Below, piece by piece: positions 1 through 8,823 of a stretch of DNA of 64,000 nt; position 1 is the stretch's first letter, and every line of letters begins with the position of its first letter. This stretch comes from Paenibacillus sp. J5C2022 (GTDB taxonomy: Bacteria; Bacillota; Bacilli; Paenibacillales; Paenibacillaceae), in NCBI RefSeq assembly GCF_025567625.1, contig NZ_JAOQJC010000020.1, positions 62,001 to 126,000 of the forward strand, given 5' to 3'. The position numbers were made by a program, and so were the translations under genes. Below the pieces are notes generated by a model, which did not search any database, was not told where the DNA came from, and saw nothing but the letters and a program-made list of their open reading frames with translations.

Positions 1-2
1 TC

Positions 3-269
3 GAGCTGCTTCGTCTCGAGGGGGCCAATGTCTATTATCACGACCCGTTCGTGCCGGATATCACCGTCAGTTCGACGACGCTTCGCAGCATCGAGCTTAC
101 CGAAGCCCATGTGAGAGAGATGGATGCCGTCGTGATCGCCACGGATCACAGCAATATTCCGCTGGAACTGCTGATGGAGCATGCCGTACTGCTGTACGAT
201 ACCCGGAATGTAACGAAAGGCATGGCGGCCCGCACAGGCCTCATTCGTCTGGGAGCCGGCAGGACTTGA
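3..269 (+). CDS. Nucleotide-sugar dehydrogenase, C-terminal fragment (WbpA/WecC type)
   Basis: Only about the last 88 codons are inside the window; the frame is open from base 3 and the start lies upstream. The segment fits the C-terminal UDP-binding domain of the UDP-glucose/GDP-mannose dehydrogenase family: an EGANVYYHDPFVPDI stretch, then DAVVIATDHS and LLYDTRNVTKG near the end. Family members oxidise C6 of a UDP-hexose(amine) to a uronic acid with two NAD+. The rest of the locus carries 3-dehydrogenase, aminotransferase, acetyltransferase and 2-epimerase genes, so UDP-GlcNAc 6-dehydrogenase (WbpA-like) is the likeliest activity. UDP-ManNAc or UDP-glucose as substrate cannot be excluded from this fragment. 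The downstream gene starts 44 bp later in the same direction, so they may share a transcript. Confidence 0.85.
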   Translation, partial: ELLRLEGANVYYHDPFVPDITVSSTTLRSIELTEAHVREMDAVVIATDHSNIPLELLMEHAVLLYDTRNVTKGMAARTGLIRLGAGRT

Positions 270-312
270 GCAAGTACAGCTGTACAAGGTAATAGGAAAG
301 GAGACGGAACAG

Positions 313-1405
313 ATGCGAATTATGACGATTCTGGGCACGAGACCGGAAATCATCCGTCTCAGCCTCATTATGCCCAAGCTGGATAATCGGGCTGCCAAGC
401 ACATTGTTGTGCATACCGGACAGAATCATCAGCACTGTCTGAACGACGTCTTTTTCGAGCAGTTGGGCTTGCGCAAGCCGGACTATAGCATTCGGCTGAG
501 CGGCTATTCGCTCGGCGAGCAGTTGGGTGTCATGTTCAGAGAGGTCGAGGCGCTGCTCAAGAAGGAATCCCCCGATCGGATATTGCTGCTTGGAGACACC
601 AACAGCGCGTTGTGCGCCTTGCTGTGCGAGCGCGCCGGCGTTCCGGTCTACCATATGGAGGCAGGCAACCGCTGCTTCGACCGGAAGGTGCCGGAGGAGT
701 TGAATCGCAAAGTAATCGACGCTATCTCCAGCTTTAATCTGCCCTATACGGAAATATCCAGGGATAATTTATTGCGGGAAGGCGTGGAGAAGCACCGCGT
801 GTGGGTATCGGGCAATCCCATCCGCGAGGTGCTTCAGCATTATCGTGACGGCATCGCGCAGAGCGATATTCTGCAGCGAATGGCCTTGAAGGAGAAGAAG
901 TATCTTGTGCTGACGGCGCATCGTTCCGAGAATGTGGACGACAGGGAGCGTCTGCAAGGCATGATCGACGGGCTGAATGAGATTGCGGAGGAGCTGCAGC
1001 TGCCTGTCGTGTGCAGCGTACATCCGCGCCTTGCCAGCAGGCTTCAGCAATTCGGCATCGGCAATACGCATCCGCTCCTCAAGCTATGCGAGCCGTTCGG
1101 CTTCTTTCGACTTCGTGAAGCTTCAGCGCCATGCCCGCTGCGTCATAACGGACAGCGGCACCGTGCAGGAGGAAAGCTGTCTGATGGGCGTTCCGGCCGT
1201 AACGATACGCGACAGCACGGAGAGACCGGAGACGATTATGTGCGGCAGCAACGTGCTGTCCGGCTTGCGCGCCGGCAATATGCTTCGTGCCGTGAGGCTG
1301 ATGATGGCGACGATGGGGAAGTGGGATTGTCCGAGGGAGTATATGGACCTGCGGGTATCGGAGAAGGTCGTCAATATGGTGCTGGGAGGGCTGCACGATG
1401 TTTAA
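313..1405 (+). pseudogene. Non-hydrolysing UDP-HexNAc 2-epimerase, frameshifted (CapG/FnlC/WbvD-like)
   Basis: From ATG 313 (GGAAAGGAG upstream) the product follows the UDP-GlcNAc 2-epimerase fold: MTILGTRPEIIRLS, LLLGDTNSALCA, then MEAGNRCFDRKVPEELNRK. The MEAGNRCFD form is typical of the CapG/FnlC branch rather than classical WecB. The frame breaks near 1105-1107 (CTTCTTTCGA), where one T too many follows CEPFGFF. The missing C-terminus (FVKLQRHARCVITDSGT and the rest to a stop at 1403-1405) continues in the next frame. Reading on in frame gives an arginine-rich tail to 1422 that overlaps the next gene. Repaired, the protein would be about 363 residues, normal for the family. It could be a true mutation or a base-calling error in the T run. 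The next gene starts inside its last codons (8-base overlap), implying an operon and, normally, an intact gene. Confidence 0.8.
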
Positions 1406-2387
1406 GAACAGCATCATTTTGATTACGGGTGGGACGGGCTCCTGGGGACAAGTGCTGACGCGCAAGCTTCTGATGGAGAAGCCGAAGGAGGTGCGCATTC
1501 TGTCCCGGGGTGAGTTCAGTCAAGTGCAGATGGCCAGAGACTTCGACCATGATCCCGCATTGAAGTTCCTTATTGGCGATGTACGCGATTACGATGCGGT
1601 ATGGCGGGCCTGCGAAGGCGTCGATTACGTCTTTCATCTGGCTGCGCTCAAGCACGTGCCGATATGCGAGCATCAGCCCGAAGAGGCACTGAAGACCAAC
1701 GTGGCCGGGACGGACAATGTCATCCGGGCCAGCCTGGACCGAGGGGTGAAGAAGGTGATGGACGTATCGACGGATAAAGCGGTCAATCCCGTCAATTTCT
1801 ATGGCATGACGAAGCTGCTGGGAGAGCGGCTGATGCTGATTGCCGACGAGAGAAGCACCACGACCCGCTTCATATGCATAAGGGGCGGCAATGTGCTCGG
1901 CACGCGCGGGAGCGTCGTCCCGTTCTTCAGGGACCGTATCCGAAGCGGACAGACGATTCCGATTACCTCCTTCGACATGACGCGGTTCCTTCTGACGGTG
2001 AACGAAGCAATCGAGCTGCTCCATAAGGCGGCGACGGAGGCGATTGGCGGTGAAATATATGTCATGCGCATGCCGGCTTGCAACATTCGCGACCTCGCCG
2101 CGACGATGCAGGCACATTACGATGCCGGGCATCTAAAGCTTGAAGAGGTCGGCATCCGTCCCGGGGAGAAGCTGCATGAAGAGCTGCTCTCCGCTCATGA
2201 GGCGAGCAGGGCGCGAATCTTCAGCAACCGGTATTATGTCATCCTTCCGATGCATCCCGGCGACGAGCACTTGCATAAATATAAAGGCTTGCCGAAAGTG
2301 AATTTCACGTCATACAACTCTGCCACCGGTCATATGTCGAAAGAAGAGATTGATCAGATGCTCGCCAAAGGAGGTTTCTATCAATGA
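1398..2387 (+). CDS. UDP-HexNAc 4,6-dehydratase/5-epimerase, extended SDR (CapE/FnlA/WbjB-like)
   Basis: A 329-residue extended short-chain dehydrogenase. The Rossmann motif is ITGGTGSWGQ at residues 8-17, followed by HLAALKHVP, VSTDKAVNP and the catalytic-type YGMTK around residue 134. This pattern is that of polysaccharide-biosynthesis 4,6-dehydratases that also epimerise C5 (CapE, FnlA, WbjB), which start UDP-N-acetyl-L-fucosamine or L-quinovosamine synthesis from UDP-GlcNAc. The C-terminus (SYNSATGHMSKEEI) also fits that group. ATG 1398 overlaps the preceding 2-epimerase gene by 8 bases and the stop overlaps the next ATG (ATGA), so translation is probably coupled. With the RmlD-like reductase at 3097 and the 2-epimerase at 313 it makes a complete three-enzyme set. 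Which 6-deoxy-L-sugar results cannot be decided from sequence alone. Confidence 0.85.
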   Translation: MFKNSIILITGGTGSWGQVLTRKLLMEKPKEVRILSRGEFSQVQMARDFDHDPALKFLIGDVRDYDAVWRACEGVDYVFHLAALKHVPICEHQPEEALKTNVAGTDNVIRASLDRGVKKVMDVSTDKAVNPVNFYGMTKLLGERLMLIADERSTTTRFICIRGGNVLGTRGSVVPFFRDRIRSGQTIPITSFDMTRFLLTVNEAIELLHKAATEAIGGEIYVMRMPACNIRDLAATMQAHYDAGHLKLEEVGIRPGEKLHEELLSAHEASRARIFSNRYYVILPMHPGDEHLHKYKGLPKVNFTSYNSATGHMSKEEIDQMLAKGGFYQ

Positions 2388-3070
2388 AGGACGTCAATAT
2401 GATCGTAGATATTCAATTCAACAGTCTGGAGTACAGCAAACAGATCTATCAGAAATCATGGATCGATTATCGGATGGCGATCTCCATGAAATATACGATT
2501 CCCTGCTTGAAAGGGCAGACGATGAGCGATTTCACGGTGTACTTCTATTACAAGGATGAGACGGAACCGCTTATTCGTGAAGCGCTGAGCGATTACGAGC
2601 CGCTGCCGCCGCATATTCAATTCGTTCCTTACTCCACAAGGCAGGAGCTTCAGAATGAAGCGGCGCGCGGGGCCGACAAGCTGTACATCGTCCGCTTGGA
2701 CTCTGACAACATGCTGCGCAAGGACTTCTTCCAGCGGGTGCGAAGCGCGAAGCTTGAGTACGATACGAAAGCGATCATTACTCAGCACGGCTATCTGTAC
2801 GATTCCAACAAGCACCGGATGGCGATCGTCTCCTACCATTCGCCGTCGTTCTATACGCTCGTCTATCGCTCTGCGGACTACTTGTCGGGTGTGCGCCATG
2901 CTCTGAAGAAGCATCATGACGCAATCAAGCATAAGCATGTACTATTGCAAGACCGCAACTTCGTCGTTGTGGTGCATGGCACGAACGTGCTTAACCGCTT
3001 CAAGGTGAACAGAGCTTCCGAGCTTATCGGGCAATCGGAGATACAGGAAATACTGGAGCGGTTCTGCTGA
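2384..3070 (+). CDS. Putative glycosyltransferase (rhamnosyltransferase-like)
   Basis: 228 residues, soluble, starting at an ATG that overlaps the previous stop, with a strong AAAGGAGGT site at 2367-2375. The centre carries LYIVRLDSDNML (about residues 102-113), a DxD-type metal/nucleotide-sugar site preceded by a beta strand, and the layout resembles putative rhamnosyltransferases of bacterial polysaccharide clusters. No membrane segment or signal peptide is evident. Its position between the dehydratase and the reductase of a deoxy-L-sugar pathway suggests it transfers that sugar (inference). The family assignment is weaker than for the neighbours because only the DxD region is clearly recognisable. 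Confidence 0.6.
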   Translation: MKDVNMIVDIQFNSLEYSKQIYQKSWIDYRMAISMKYTIPCLKGQTMSDFTVYFYYKDETEPLIREALSDYEPLPPHIQFVPYSTRQELQNEAARGADKLYIVRLDSDNMLRKDFFQRVRSAKLEYDTKAIITQHGYLYDSNKHRMAIVSYHSPSFYTLVYRSADYLSGVRHALKKHHDAIKHKHVLLQDRNFVVVVHGTNVLNRFKVNRASELIGQSEIQEILERFC

Positions 3071-3096
3071 CAAGACGATAGAGGAGGAACGGGATC

Positions 3097-3975
3097 GTGA
3101 AGAAAATTGTCGTGTTGGGCGGGGGAGGCATGGCCGGCCATGTGCTCCGCCTTTTTCTGGCATCGCGAGGTCATGAGGTCTATTACACGCAGCGCAGCGG
3201 AAAGGAGGAGGAAGCGATTCCGCTTGACCTGCGCGACTTTGAAGGGGGGCGGACGGTGCTGGAACGGCTGAAGCCCGACGTTGTCATCAATGCGGCCGGG
3301 TTATTGAACGATGCAGCGAGCAACAGGCTTCAGGAGGCGATTCTCGTGAACAGTCTGCTGCCGCACCGACTGGCCGATTGGGGAGATGAGCTGAATTACC
3401 GGCTGCTGCATATTAGCACCGATTGCGTCTTCTCCGGAATAGGCGGCCCATATGAGGAGAGCAGAGTGCAAGACGGTTCCTCCGTCTATGCCAAGACGAA
3501 GAGTCTGGGAGAAGTGAACCGGCCGGGTCATCTGACGATTCGCACTTCCATTATCGGACCGGAGCTGCATGACCGGGGTATTGGCTTGTTCCACTGGTTC
3601 ATGTCGCAGACGGGAGAGGTGCAGGGCTACTCCAGAGTGTATTGGAATGGTGTAACGACGCTTGAGTTAGCCCGGTTCGCCATCTGGTGCGTGGAGAGTT
3701 CTGCTGCGCTTGACGGTGTCATCCATCTGGCCTCCGGAAGCAAAGTGTCGAAGGATGAGCTGCTGCGCATGATGAACCGGATATTCCGCGTCAAGGGAGA
3801 AGTAACCATCCGCTCGTGCGACAAGCTTCATCATGACAAGAGTCTGCTCGGCACGCGATCGGATTGCTCCTACGAAGTGCCTTCTTACGATAAAATGCTG
3901 AGGATGCAGCTGGATTGGATGCAGCAGCATCCTCGCTTATACCGCCATTATCGGCTAGCCGCCGATTTCGTCTGA
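3097..3975 (+). CDS. RmlD-like SDR reductase of nucleotide sugars
   Basis: 292 residues, GTG start at 3097 preceded by GAGGAGG at 3081-3087. It has an N-terminal nucleotide-binding motif (VVLGGGGMAGHVLRLFL), DVVINAAG, then LHISTDCVFSG and YAKTKSLGE, the hallmarks of dTDP-4-dehydrorhamnose reductase (RmlD) relatives. In this context it should reduce the 4-keto intermediate made by the CapE/FnlA-like enzyme encoded at 1398. CapF/FnlB reductases of the L-FucNAc route carry an extra C-terminal cupin domain and are near 370 residues. This protein stops at 292, like RmlD and the WbvR-type reductase of UDP-L-QuiNAc synthesis, which slightly favours L-QuiNAc. It is the last gene of the plus-strand run and converges on the next gene. 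Confidence 0.8.
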   Translation: MKKIVVLGGGGMAGHVLRLFLASRGHEVYYTQRSGKEEEAIPLDLRDFEGGRTVLERLKPDVVINAAGLLNDAASNRLQEAILVNSLLPHRLADWGDELNYRLLHISTDCVFSGIGGPYEESRVQDGSSVYAKTKSLGEVNRPGHLTIRTSIIGPELHDRGIGLFHWFMSQTGEVQGYSRVYWNGVTTLELARFAIWCVESSAALDGVIHLASGSKVSKDELLRMMNRIFRVKGEVTIRSCDKLHHDKSLLGTRSDCSYEVPSYDKMLRMQLDWMQQHPRLYRHYRLAADFV

Positions 3976-3982
3976 CGGGTCG

Positions 3983-4010
3983 GGAGGAAGCATGTTCTCA
4001 CGCTTCCTCC
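3983..4010. terminator. Hairpin between convergent genes
   Basis: Nine-base arms GGAGGAAGC (3983-3991) and GCTTCCTCC (4002-4010) enclose a 10-base loop. The right arm overlaps the last codons of the minus-strand gene ending at 3998. There is no long T run, so termination efficiency is uncertain. Confidence 0.4.
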
Positions 4011-5098
4011 TTCGCGATGGAAAGGCGTTCCAGATGAGCGCTGTAGCCGAACTTTCGCTCCACGTGTGCCAGTGCTCGCTCAACTTGTTTTTCATAATGA
4101 TCGCCATCTTCCATCAGAATGCGAATGGCTTCCCGCACTTCATCGGGCTTCGCATAGGTCGCAGCCTCGCCGAACAGGGACTGGTAGTCGTCCGGCACGA
4201 TGACGGGCACTCCGCTAGCCATTGCCTCGAAGATGACCCGGCCGAACCCTTCAATGCAATTGGGATGAATGTAATAGACGAAGACGTCGAGCTCCTGAAG
4301 GAATGCGCGGGGCGCCTGCGCGCCGTAGGGAGCCACCTTCCAATTGGCAGGCAGACCGCCCATAATGCGCTTCGGGATATCGGCGCCGCCCAATATCCGG
4401 ATCTCGTAATCCGGCGCATCAGGATAGACGGCCAACAATTCCCGCTTGCTCGACGGCCACTTCTCGAAGCGGTCCCGGGCATGCCTGCCGATGCGAATCT
4501 TGTCATGCGGAGCGGGTCTTCCGGGGCGCCGCCATTGGGAGACATCAATAATATTGACCCAATCGCTTGGCGACAGCCGGATGTTCGTCAACGCATTCGC
4601 ATGGTTCTTCTGCAGCGTGTCCCGAATTTGCGGCCCGATGGGATGCCAGAGCGGCTTCTGGCAGAAGTATTCCTGCACTCGCCGATCGCAGGTTCCGATC
4701 TCGTAGACCGTCTCTCCGCCCTTGCCATAACTTCGCTTCGGTGTCTGATTGACGATCAGATGAATGCGGTCCGCCGTTATGCGCGGCACCTCCTGCTTGG
4801 CTTGAAGAATGCGGGGATGCCGGATAATCATTACTTCGCATGCAGCTTGCTCGTCATGACGAAGAAGCGCGACGCGTCTTCCGTCGATCAGGGACTGAAT
4901 GGCAGGATTCATCCGATACTTTGCGCGCGGATTGAAGTAGAGGGGGACAAGTCCGGTAGTCAGGCCCGCTCCAAGCTGCGCATACACCTCCTCGACATTG
5001 GAGGCGGTAGTGCCGCCCGGCAGGCTGAAGTCGGAGACGATGATGACGTCGAAGTGTCGGCAGGACTGCGCCGGGGAAGCCGAATGTGAGTCAGACAT
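3998..5098 (-). CDS. Glycosyltransferase family 4 protein
   Basis: A GT-B glycosyltransferase of about 366 residues. The C-terminal half has the family-4 EX7E signature (EGFGRVIFEAMASG) followed by VPVIVPDDY, and the N-terminal half opens with FDVIIVSDFSLPGGTT. The frame is open to a GTG at 5182, but that start leaves only 32 bp to the divergent gene. ATG 5098 has a GGAG at about 10-base spacing and leaves room for promoters, so it is preferred; ATG 5140 is a further option. It likely adds one residue to the surface glycan assembled by this locus. The gene is on the opposite strand from most of the cluster, so it is transcribed separately. Donor and acceptor cannot be inferred. Confidence 0.8.
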   Translation of the reverse strand: MSDSHSASPAQSCRHFDVIIVSDFSLPGGTTASNVEEVYAQLGAGLTTGLVPLYFNPRAKYRMNPAIQSLIDGRRVALLRHDEQAACEVMIIRHPRILQAKQEVPRITADRIHLIVNQTPKRSYGKGGETVYEIGTCDRRVQEYFCQKPLWHPIGPQIRDTLQKNHANALTNIRLSPSDWVNIIDVSQWRRPGRPAPHDKIRIGRHARDRFEKWPSSKRELLAVYPDAPDYEIRILGGADIPKRIMGGLPANWKVAPYGAQAPRAFLQELDVFVYYIHPNCIEGFGRVIFEAMASGVPVIVPDDYQSLFGEAATYAKPDEVREAIRILMEDGDHYEKQVERALAHVERKFGYSAHLERLSIAKEEA

Positions 5099-5214
5099 AT
5101 TCGCCACGCTCCATTCCATGAATTGTTCCGCTGCACTCATTCTATTCGAGACAGTTAAGAAGGGGTCCAATCGGTCAGACACGCATCCTCATACAATAGG
5201 AAGAGGAGGCAAGA

Positions 5215-6429
5215 ATGATGAAAATCGTAAAATTGATCAGAAAACACTCCTTTCAGGATGTGCGGGTGTACCAAAAGCAGGCGCGCAGTCTGGCGGCAAT
5301 GGGCTACGATGTCTGCTTGATGGCTCCCCGGTACAATGGCAATCTGCTTGACATCAACCGCAGGCCGGTAGGCGGAGCACTGTACCGTGGCATACGATTC
5401 CAGCTCGACGGTGTGACGTTCGCGACCTTTGCCGCCAAGCGCTCCGTTACGGATAAGGAAGCAGCCGCTTGGGAAAGCCGAATGCTGACGGAGCTCCAGG
5501 GGGAGACGCCTGACAGTCCGCTCTCATGGGACGGGCTGCTGTCGGGGGCGCTGCTGGAGGAAGGCGATGTGTACCATGCACATGAACCATGGACGCTGTA
5601 TGAGGCGGTGATGGCCAAGCGGCTGTTGCAGCGGCAAGGGAAGCGGGCGAAGGTCATCTTCGATGCGCACGAGCTGGAAGGCGATTCGCCATTGCTCAGG
5701 CGGCTTATGCTGGAGACCGATCACATGATTACCGTGTCGGACAGCATCGGCGAGCTGTACAGGCAGCGCTATCCCCATGTAACCGTGTCTATCATCTACA
5801 ATTCCCCTTTGTACGAGAATGAAGTAGCGGAGACGGCTCCTGCCGCAGCATCGGACGAGAAGGCATTCACGATCGGATATGAGGGGATGCTTACGAAGGA
5901 GAAAGGCGATCCCGTTCGCATCATGGCTATCGCCGACAGGCTTGCTCAGGAAGGCATTAACGTCCGGTTCAAGGTGCTTGGCAAAGTAGTACTTCCCTAC
6001 GGCCAGGGGAAAGTGAATATGGAGAAGGTGCTGTGCGATCATCCCCGCATCGACTACGGATGGGCGCCATTCCAGCAGTTGGGCAAGTTGTGGAGCGGGG
6101 TCGACGCCGGCTATATCTACTTCGATCTGGGCGTTTCCAACCGGATTCACGCGCTGCCGAACAAGCTGTTCAGCCTGATGAACAGCGGTGTCCCCATCGT
6201 GGTCAACGCCGCGCAGGCGATGGGCGATCTCATTAACCGCTATCAGTGCGGCATCGTCATTCCGAAGCGGAATCCTTCCGCCGACGACTACGCGGAGCAG
6301 TTCGCCTTGCTCTACCGCGATCGCGAGCTGCTTCACAGGCTGGGACGCAACGCCAAGGAAGCGATGCACAGCACGTACAGCTGGAATCGGATGGAACAGC
6401 GGTTGCGGGATATTTATCATTCATTGTGA
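5215..6429 (+). CDS. Glycosyltransferase, GT-B fold (family 4-like)
   Basis: 404 residues from ATG 5215 (GAGGAGG at 5202-5208; ATG 5218 equally possible). A GT-B glycosyltransferase: the N-terminal domain has QARSLAAMGYDVCLMAP and the strand VYHAHEPWTLYEA, then VIFDAHELEGD. The C-terminal domain has FTIGYEGMLTKEKG, a hydrophobic VDAGYIYFDLG segment and LPNKLFSLMNSGVPIVVN, which takes the place of the usual EX7E loop. The canonical glutamate pair is not obvious, so donor-site chemistry may differ from standard family 4. It probably takes part in repeat-unit assembly. Its end overlaps the convergent 2-epimerase gene by 9 bases, which is tight packing with no room for a separate terminator. Confidence 0.75.
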   Translation: MMKIVKLIRKHSFQDVRVYQKQARSLAAMGYDVCLMAPRYNGNLLDINRRPVGGALYRGIRFQLDGVTFATFAAKRSVTDKEAAAWESRMLTELQGETPDSPLSWDGLLSGALLEEGDVYHAHEPWTLYEAVMAKRLLQRQGKRAKVIFDAHELEGDSPLLRRLMLETDHMITVSDSIGELYRQRYPHVTVSIIYNSPLYENEVAETAPAAASDEKAFTIGYEGMLTKEKGDPVRIMAIADRLAQEGINVRFKVLGKVVLPYGQGKVNMEKVLCDHPRIDYGWAPFQQLGKLWSGVDAGYIYFDLGVSNRIHALPNKLFSLMNSGVPIVVNAAQAMGDLINRYQCGIVIPKRNPSADDYAEQFALLYRDRELLHRLGRNAKEAMHSTYSWNRMEQRLRDIYHSL

Positions 6430-7506
6430 AGTACGCCCCAGGAAATGAACGATATGCCGGACGATCGCTTCAGCTGTATGGCCGTCTCCGAAGATGGGCG
6501 GGGATTCATGGGGCGCCTCAATAGCTTGATAGGCGGCAACTATGGCATCCTCGCTGTCCGGAGGCGCAAGCCTGTTCCAGCCTGCGGCGACGGTTCCTCC
6601 CCATTCCGTCTCGCTTCTCAGCGTGACGCACGGCACTTGCAGCATATAGGCTTCCTTCTGCAGACCGCCAGAGTCCGTCAACACCGCTTCCGCATGATGC
6701 AGCAGACAGAGCATATCCAGATAGGGAAGGGGAGAGCATTGCTTAATATTCGGCGCGTTCAACAGACGCTCCAGTCCCCACTTCTTCACATAACCGGCAG
6801 TTCGGGGATGCAGCGGCATTACGACGGTGCGGCCAAGGCGGGCGACCGCGCCCAGGATGGCGGCAAGCCTTCCGGGGGAATCGGTATTCTCCGCTCGATG
6901 AATCGTAGCCAGCACGTACTGACCGGGCTGCAAGCCAAGCTTCCCCGGCATAGCGGACTCAGCCAGCGCGGCGGAGCGGAAGGCGAGCACGCCGTCGTAC
7001 ATAATATCTCCCACCTGGTAGACATGATCACGAATGCCCTCCCGAACAAGATGGGCTACGGCTTCGTCCGTCGGGCAGAACAGCAAGGATGACAAGTGAT
7101 CGGTGACGACACGGTTAATTTCCTCCGGCATCTGCCGGTTGAAGCTGCGAAGCCCCGCTTCGACATGTGCGATGGGGATGCCCAGCTTGGCTGCGGCCAG
7201 ACTCGCGGCTACGGTCGAATTGGTATCGCCATACACGAGCACCATATCCGGCTTCTCCTTCAACAGCACCGCTTCAATGTCCGCCAGCATGCGCGCCGTC
7301 TGCCGGGCATGCGTGTCGGAGCCGGCCGACAGCTGGTATTCCGGCTCAGGGATGCCGAGCTGCTGGAAAAAAACATCGGACATCGCATGGTCGTAATGCT
7401 GACCGGTATGAATCAGTATCTCTTCCCCGGCTGCGCGCAGCGCCTTGCTCAAGCATGCGGCCTTCACGAATTGGGGCCTTGCGCCAACAACGGACGCCAC
7501 TTTCAT
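6421..7506 (-). CDS. wecB: UDP-GlcNAc 2-epimerase, non-hydrolysing (WecB/WbpI family)
   Basis: 361 residues from ATG 7506 (GAGGAG upstream); the longer open frame to 7641 has no family similarity and is not used. Family motifs are ASVVGARPQFVKAA, VYGDTNSTVAASLAA, HVEAGLRSFNRQMPEEINR and TDSGGLQKEAYML. It interconverts the C2 epimers of UDP-GlcNAc or, in the WbpI branch, of UDP-2,3-diacetamido-glucuronate. It is divergently placed next to the WbpB/E/D-like genes, so a WbpI-type role is attractive, but WecB and WbpI cannot be separated by eye. It differs from the frameshifted epimerase at 313 (VEAGLRSFN against MEAGNRCFD), so the two are not recent duplicates. Confidence 0.85.
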   Translation of the reverse strand: MKVASVVGARPQFVKAACLSKALRAAGEEILIHTGQHYDHAMSDVFFQQLGIPEPEYQLSAGSDTHARQTARMLADIEAVLLKEKPDMVLVYGDTNSTVAASLAAAKLGIPIAHVEAGLRSFNRQMPEEINRVVTDHLSSLLFCPTDEAVAHLVREGIRDHVYQVGDIMYDGVLAFRSAALAESAMPGKLGLQPGQYVLATIHRAENTDSPGRLAAILGAVARLGRTVVMPLHPRTAGYVKKWGLERLLNAPNIKQCSPLPYLDMLCLLHHAEAVLTDSGGLQKEAYMLQVPCVTLRSETEWGGTVAAGWNRLAPPDSEDAIVAAYQAIEAPHESPPIFGDGHTAEAIVRHIVHFLGRTSQ

Positions 7507-7756
7507 TCGCTCCACTCCTCTACTCACTCCTCGCATCGCGATATACGCTCCTCGATGCTTGCTTCTCGCTTCAATTCGCATGTTGCCCTCGCTTAAATGT
7601 ATGCCGGGAGCATCCCTCCGGATTCTAATTCTTTCCCCCATTCACCTAAATTGGCTTGACTTCAGTCCATCGTCCATATCGCTCCGCTGTTATATTCATA
7701 TACTGATATGCGAGGAAGATAGAGGACAGCGACCTGCAGGAAGGAGTGTGACCGCG

Positions 7757-8818
7757 TTGGCGTTGCTGCGCATAGGATTGGTTGGCTGCGGGCGGATCGC
7801 CGAGAAGCATGTCATGGCATTGACGAAGCTGCGGGAGGAAGCCGAATTGACCGCTATATGCGATATCTCCGCCGAGCGGCTGGAGCAATTCGGCCGGCGT
7901 ATAAGACACCCGCATTATCCCGCAGTGCGGCAGTATTCCTCTGTTGAGGAGATGCTTGCGTCTGACGGGATCGATCTCGTCACGATTGCGACCAGCAGCG
8001 ATTCCCATGCCCCGCTCGTCCGTCAGGCGCTGCGAGCGGGCAAGCATGTGCTGGTTGAGAAGCCGCTCGCATTGACGCTGGACGAAGCCAGGGAGATCGT
8101 ACGGGAAGCCGAAGCGCGGCATCTGACGCTCGCTGTCTCGTTCCAGGCCAGATATTTGCCGCAGATCGTGGCGATAAAGCGAGCCGTGACCGGCAACAAA
8201 TTCGGCACGCTGGCTCACGGCGTCGTATCGATGAGGTGGCACCGTTCCGAAGCATACTACGCCGAAGCGTCATGGCGGGAGGAGTGGCAGCGGGGAGGCG
8301 GCTTGTTCATGAACCAGTGCATTCATTATGTCGATCTGCTGCAATGGCTGATGGGTCCGGTTGCCTCGGTCTACGCGCAAGGAGGCGTGTACGGGCAAGA
8401 TATCGCCGTGGAGAACATGGGTGCCGCGGTGCTGCGATTCCACAGCGGTGCTGTTGGTATCGTGGAAGCGTCCAACGGCACTTATCCTCATTCCTTGGGA
8501 ACCTCCATCGGCTTGTTCGGGAATAAAGGAGCGGTGCTGCTGGAAGGCGACCGACTGAATGAATTGAAGAGGTGGGCATTTCATGAAGCGTGTTCGGATA
8601 CAGCTTTACCGGAGCTTGATGACCGTATCTCACATACTCCGCTTTATAGTGATCTAGTGAAGGCTATTCGCACAGGGAGCCATCCACTTGCGGCTGCCGA
8701 TTCATCGATAGCCGCTGTCGAGATCGTGCTTGCGATCTACCAGTCAATGGCAACGGGCAAGGTGATTGAGCTTCCGCTGGGCAATTTCAATATGAGCGAT
8801 ATGGCATGGATGGAGTGA
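7757..8818 (+). CDS. Gfo/Idh/MocA oxidoreductase, UDP-GlcNAcA 3-dehydrogenase-like (WbpB/WlbA)
   Basis: About 353 residues. The NAD-binding motif LRIGLVGCGRIAEKH lies at the very N-terminus, followed by SDSHAPLVRQALRAGKHVLVEKP reading into the catalytic EKP, then SVSFQARYLP. The C-terminal domain has GGGLFMNQCIHYVDLLQW, the substrate-site pattern seen in WbpB/WlbA. Those enzymes oxidise C3 of UDP-N-acetylglucosaminuronate. The open frame extends far upstream. TTG 7757 lies 10 bases after AAGGAG (7741-7746), whereas GTG 7748 is only one base after it, so 7757 is chosen. The aminotransferase follows after 5 bp and the acetyltransferase after that, giving the classical B-E-D order for 3-acetamido sugars. 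Confidence 0.8.
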   Translation: MALLRIGLVGCGRIAEKHVMALTKLREEAELTAICDISAERLEQFGRRIRHPHYPAVRQYSSVEEMLASDGIDLVTIATSSDSHAPLVRQALRAGKHVLVEKPLALTLDEAREIVREAEARHLTLAVSFQARYLPQIVAIKRAVTGNKFGTLAHGVVSMRWHRSEAYYAEASWREEWQRGGGLFMNQCIHYVDLLQWLMGPVASVYAQGGVYGQDIAVENMGAAVLRFHSGAVGIVEASNGTYPHSLGTSIGLFGNKGAVLLEGDRLNELKRWAFHEACSDTALPELDDRISHTPLYSDLVKAIRTGSHPLAAADSSIAAVEIVLAIYQSMATGKVIELPLGNFNMSDMAWME

Positions 8819-8823
8819 CAGCT

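Noticed and set aside
1420-2132. Minus-strand 253-codon frame over the dehydratase gene
   Set aside because: Antisense shadow; no motifs and no ribosome site.
3992-5089. Plus-strand 365-codon frame
   Set aside because: It mirrors the GT4 gene on the other strand, which has family motifs; the plus frame has none.
7656-7680. TTGACT as -35 for the 3-dehydrogenase operon
   Set aside because: No -10 sequence at usable spacing.
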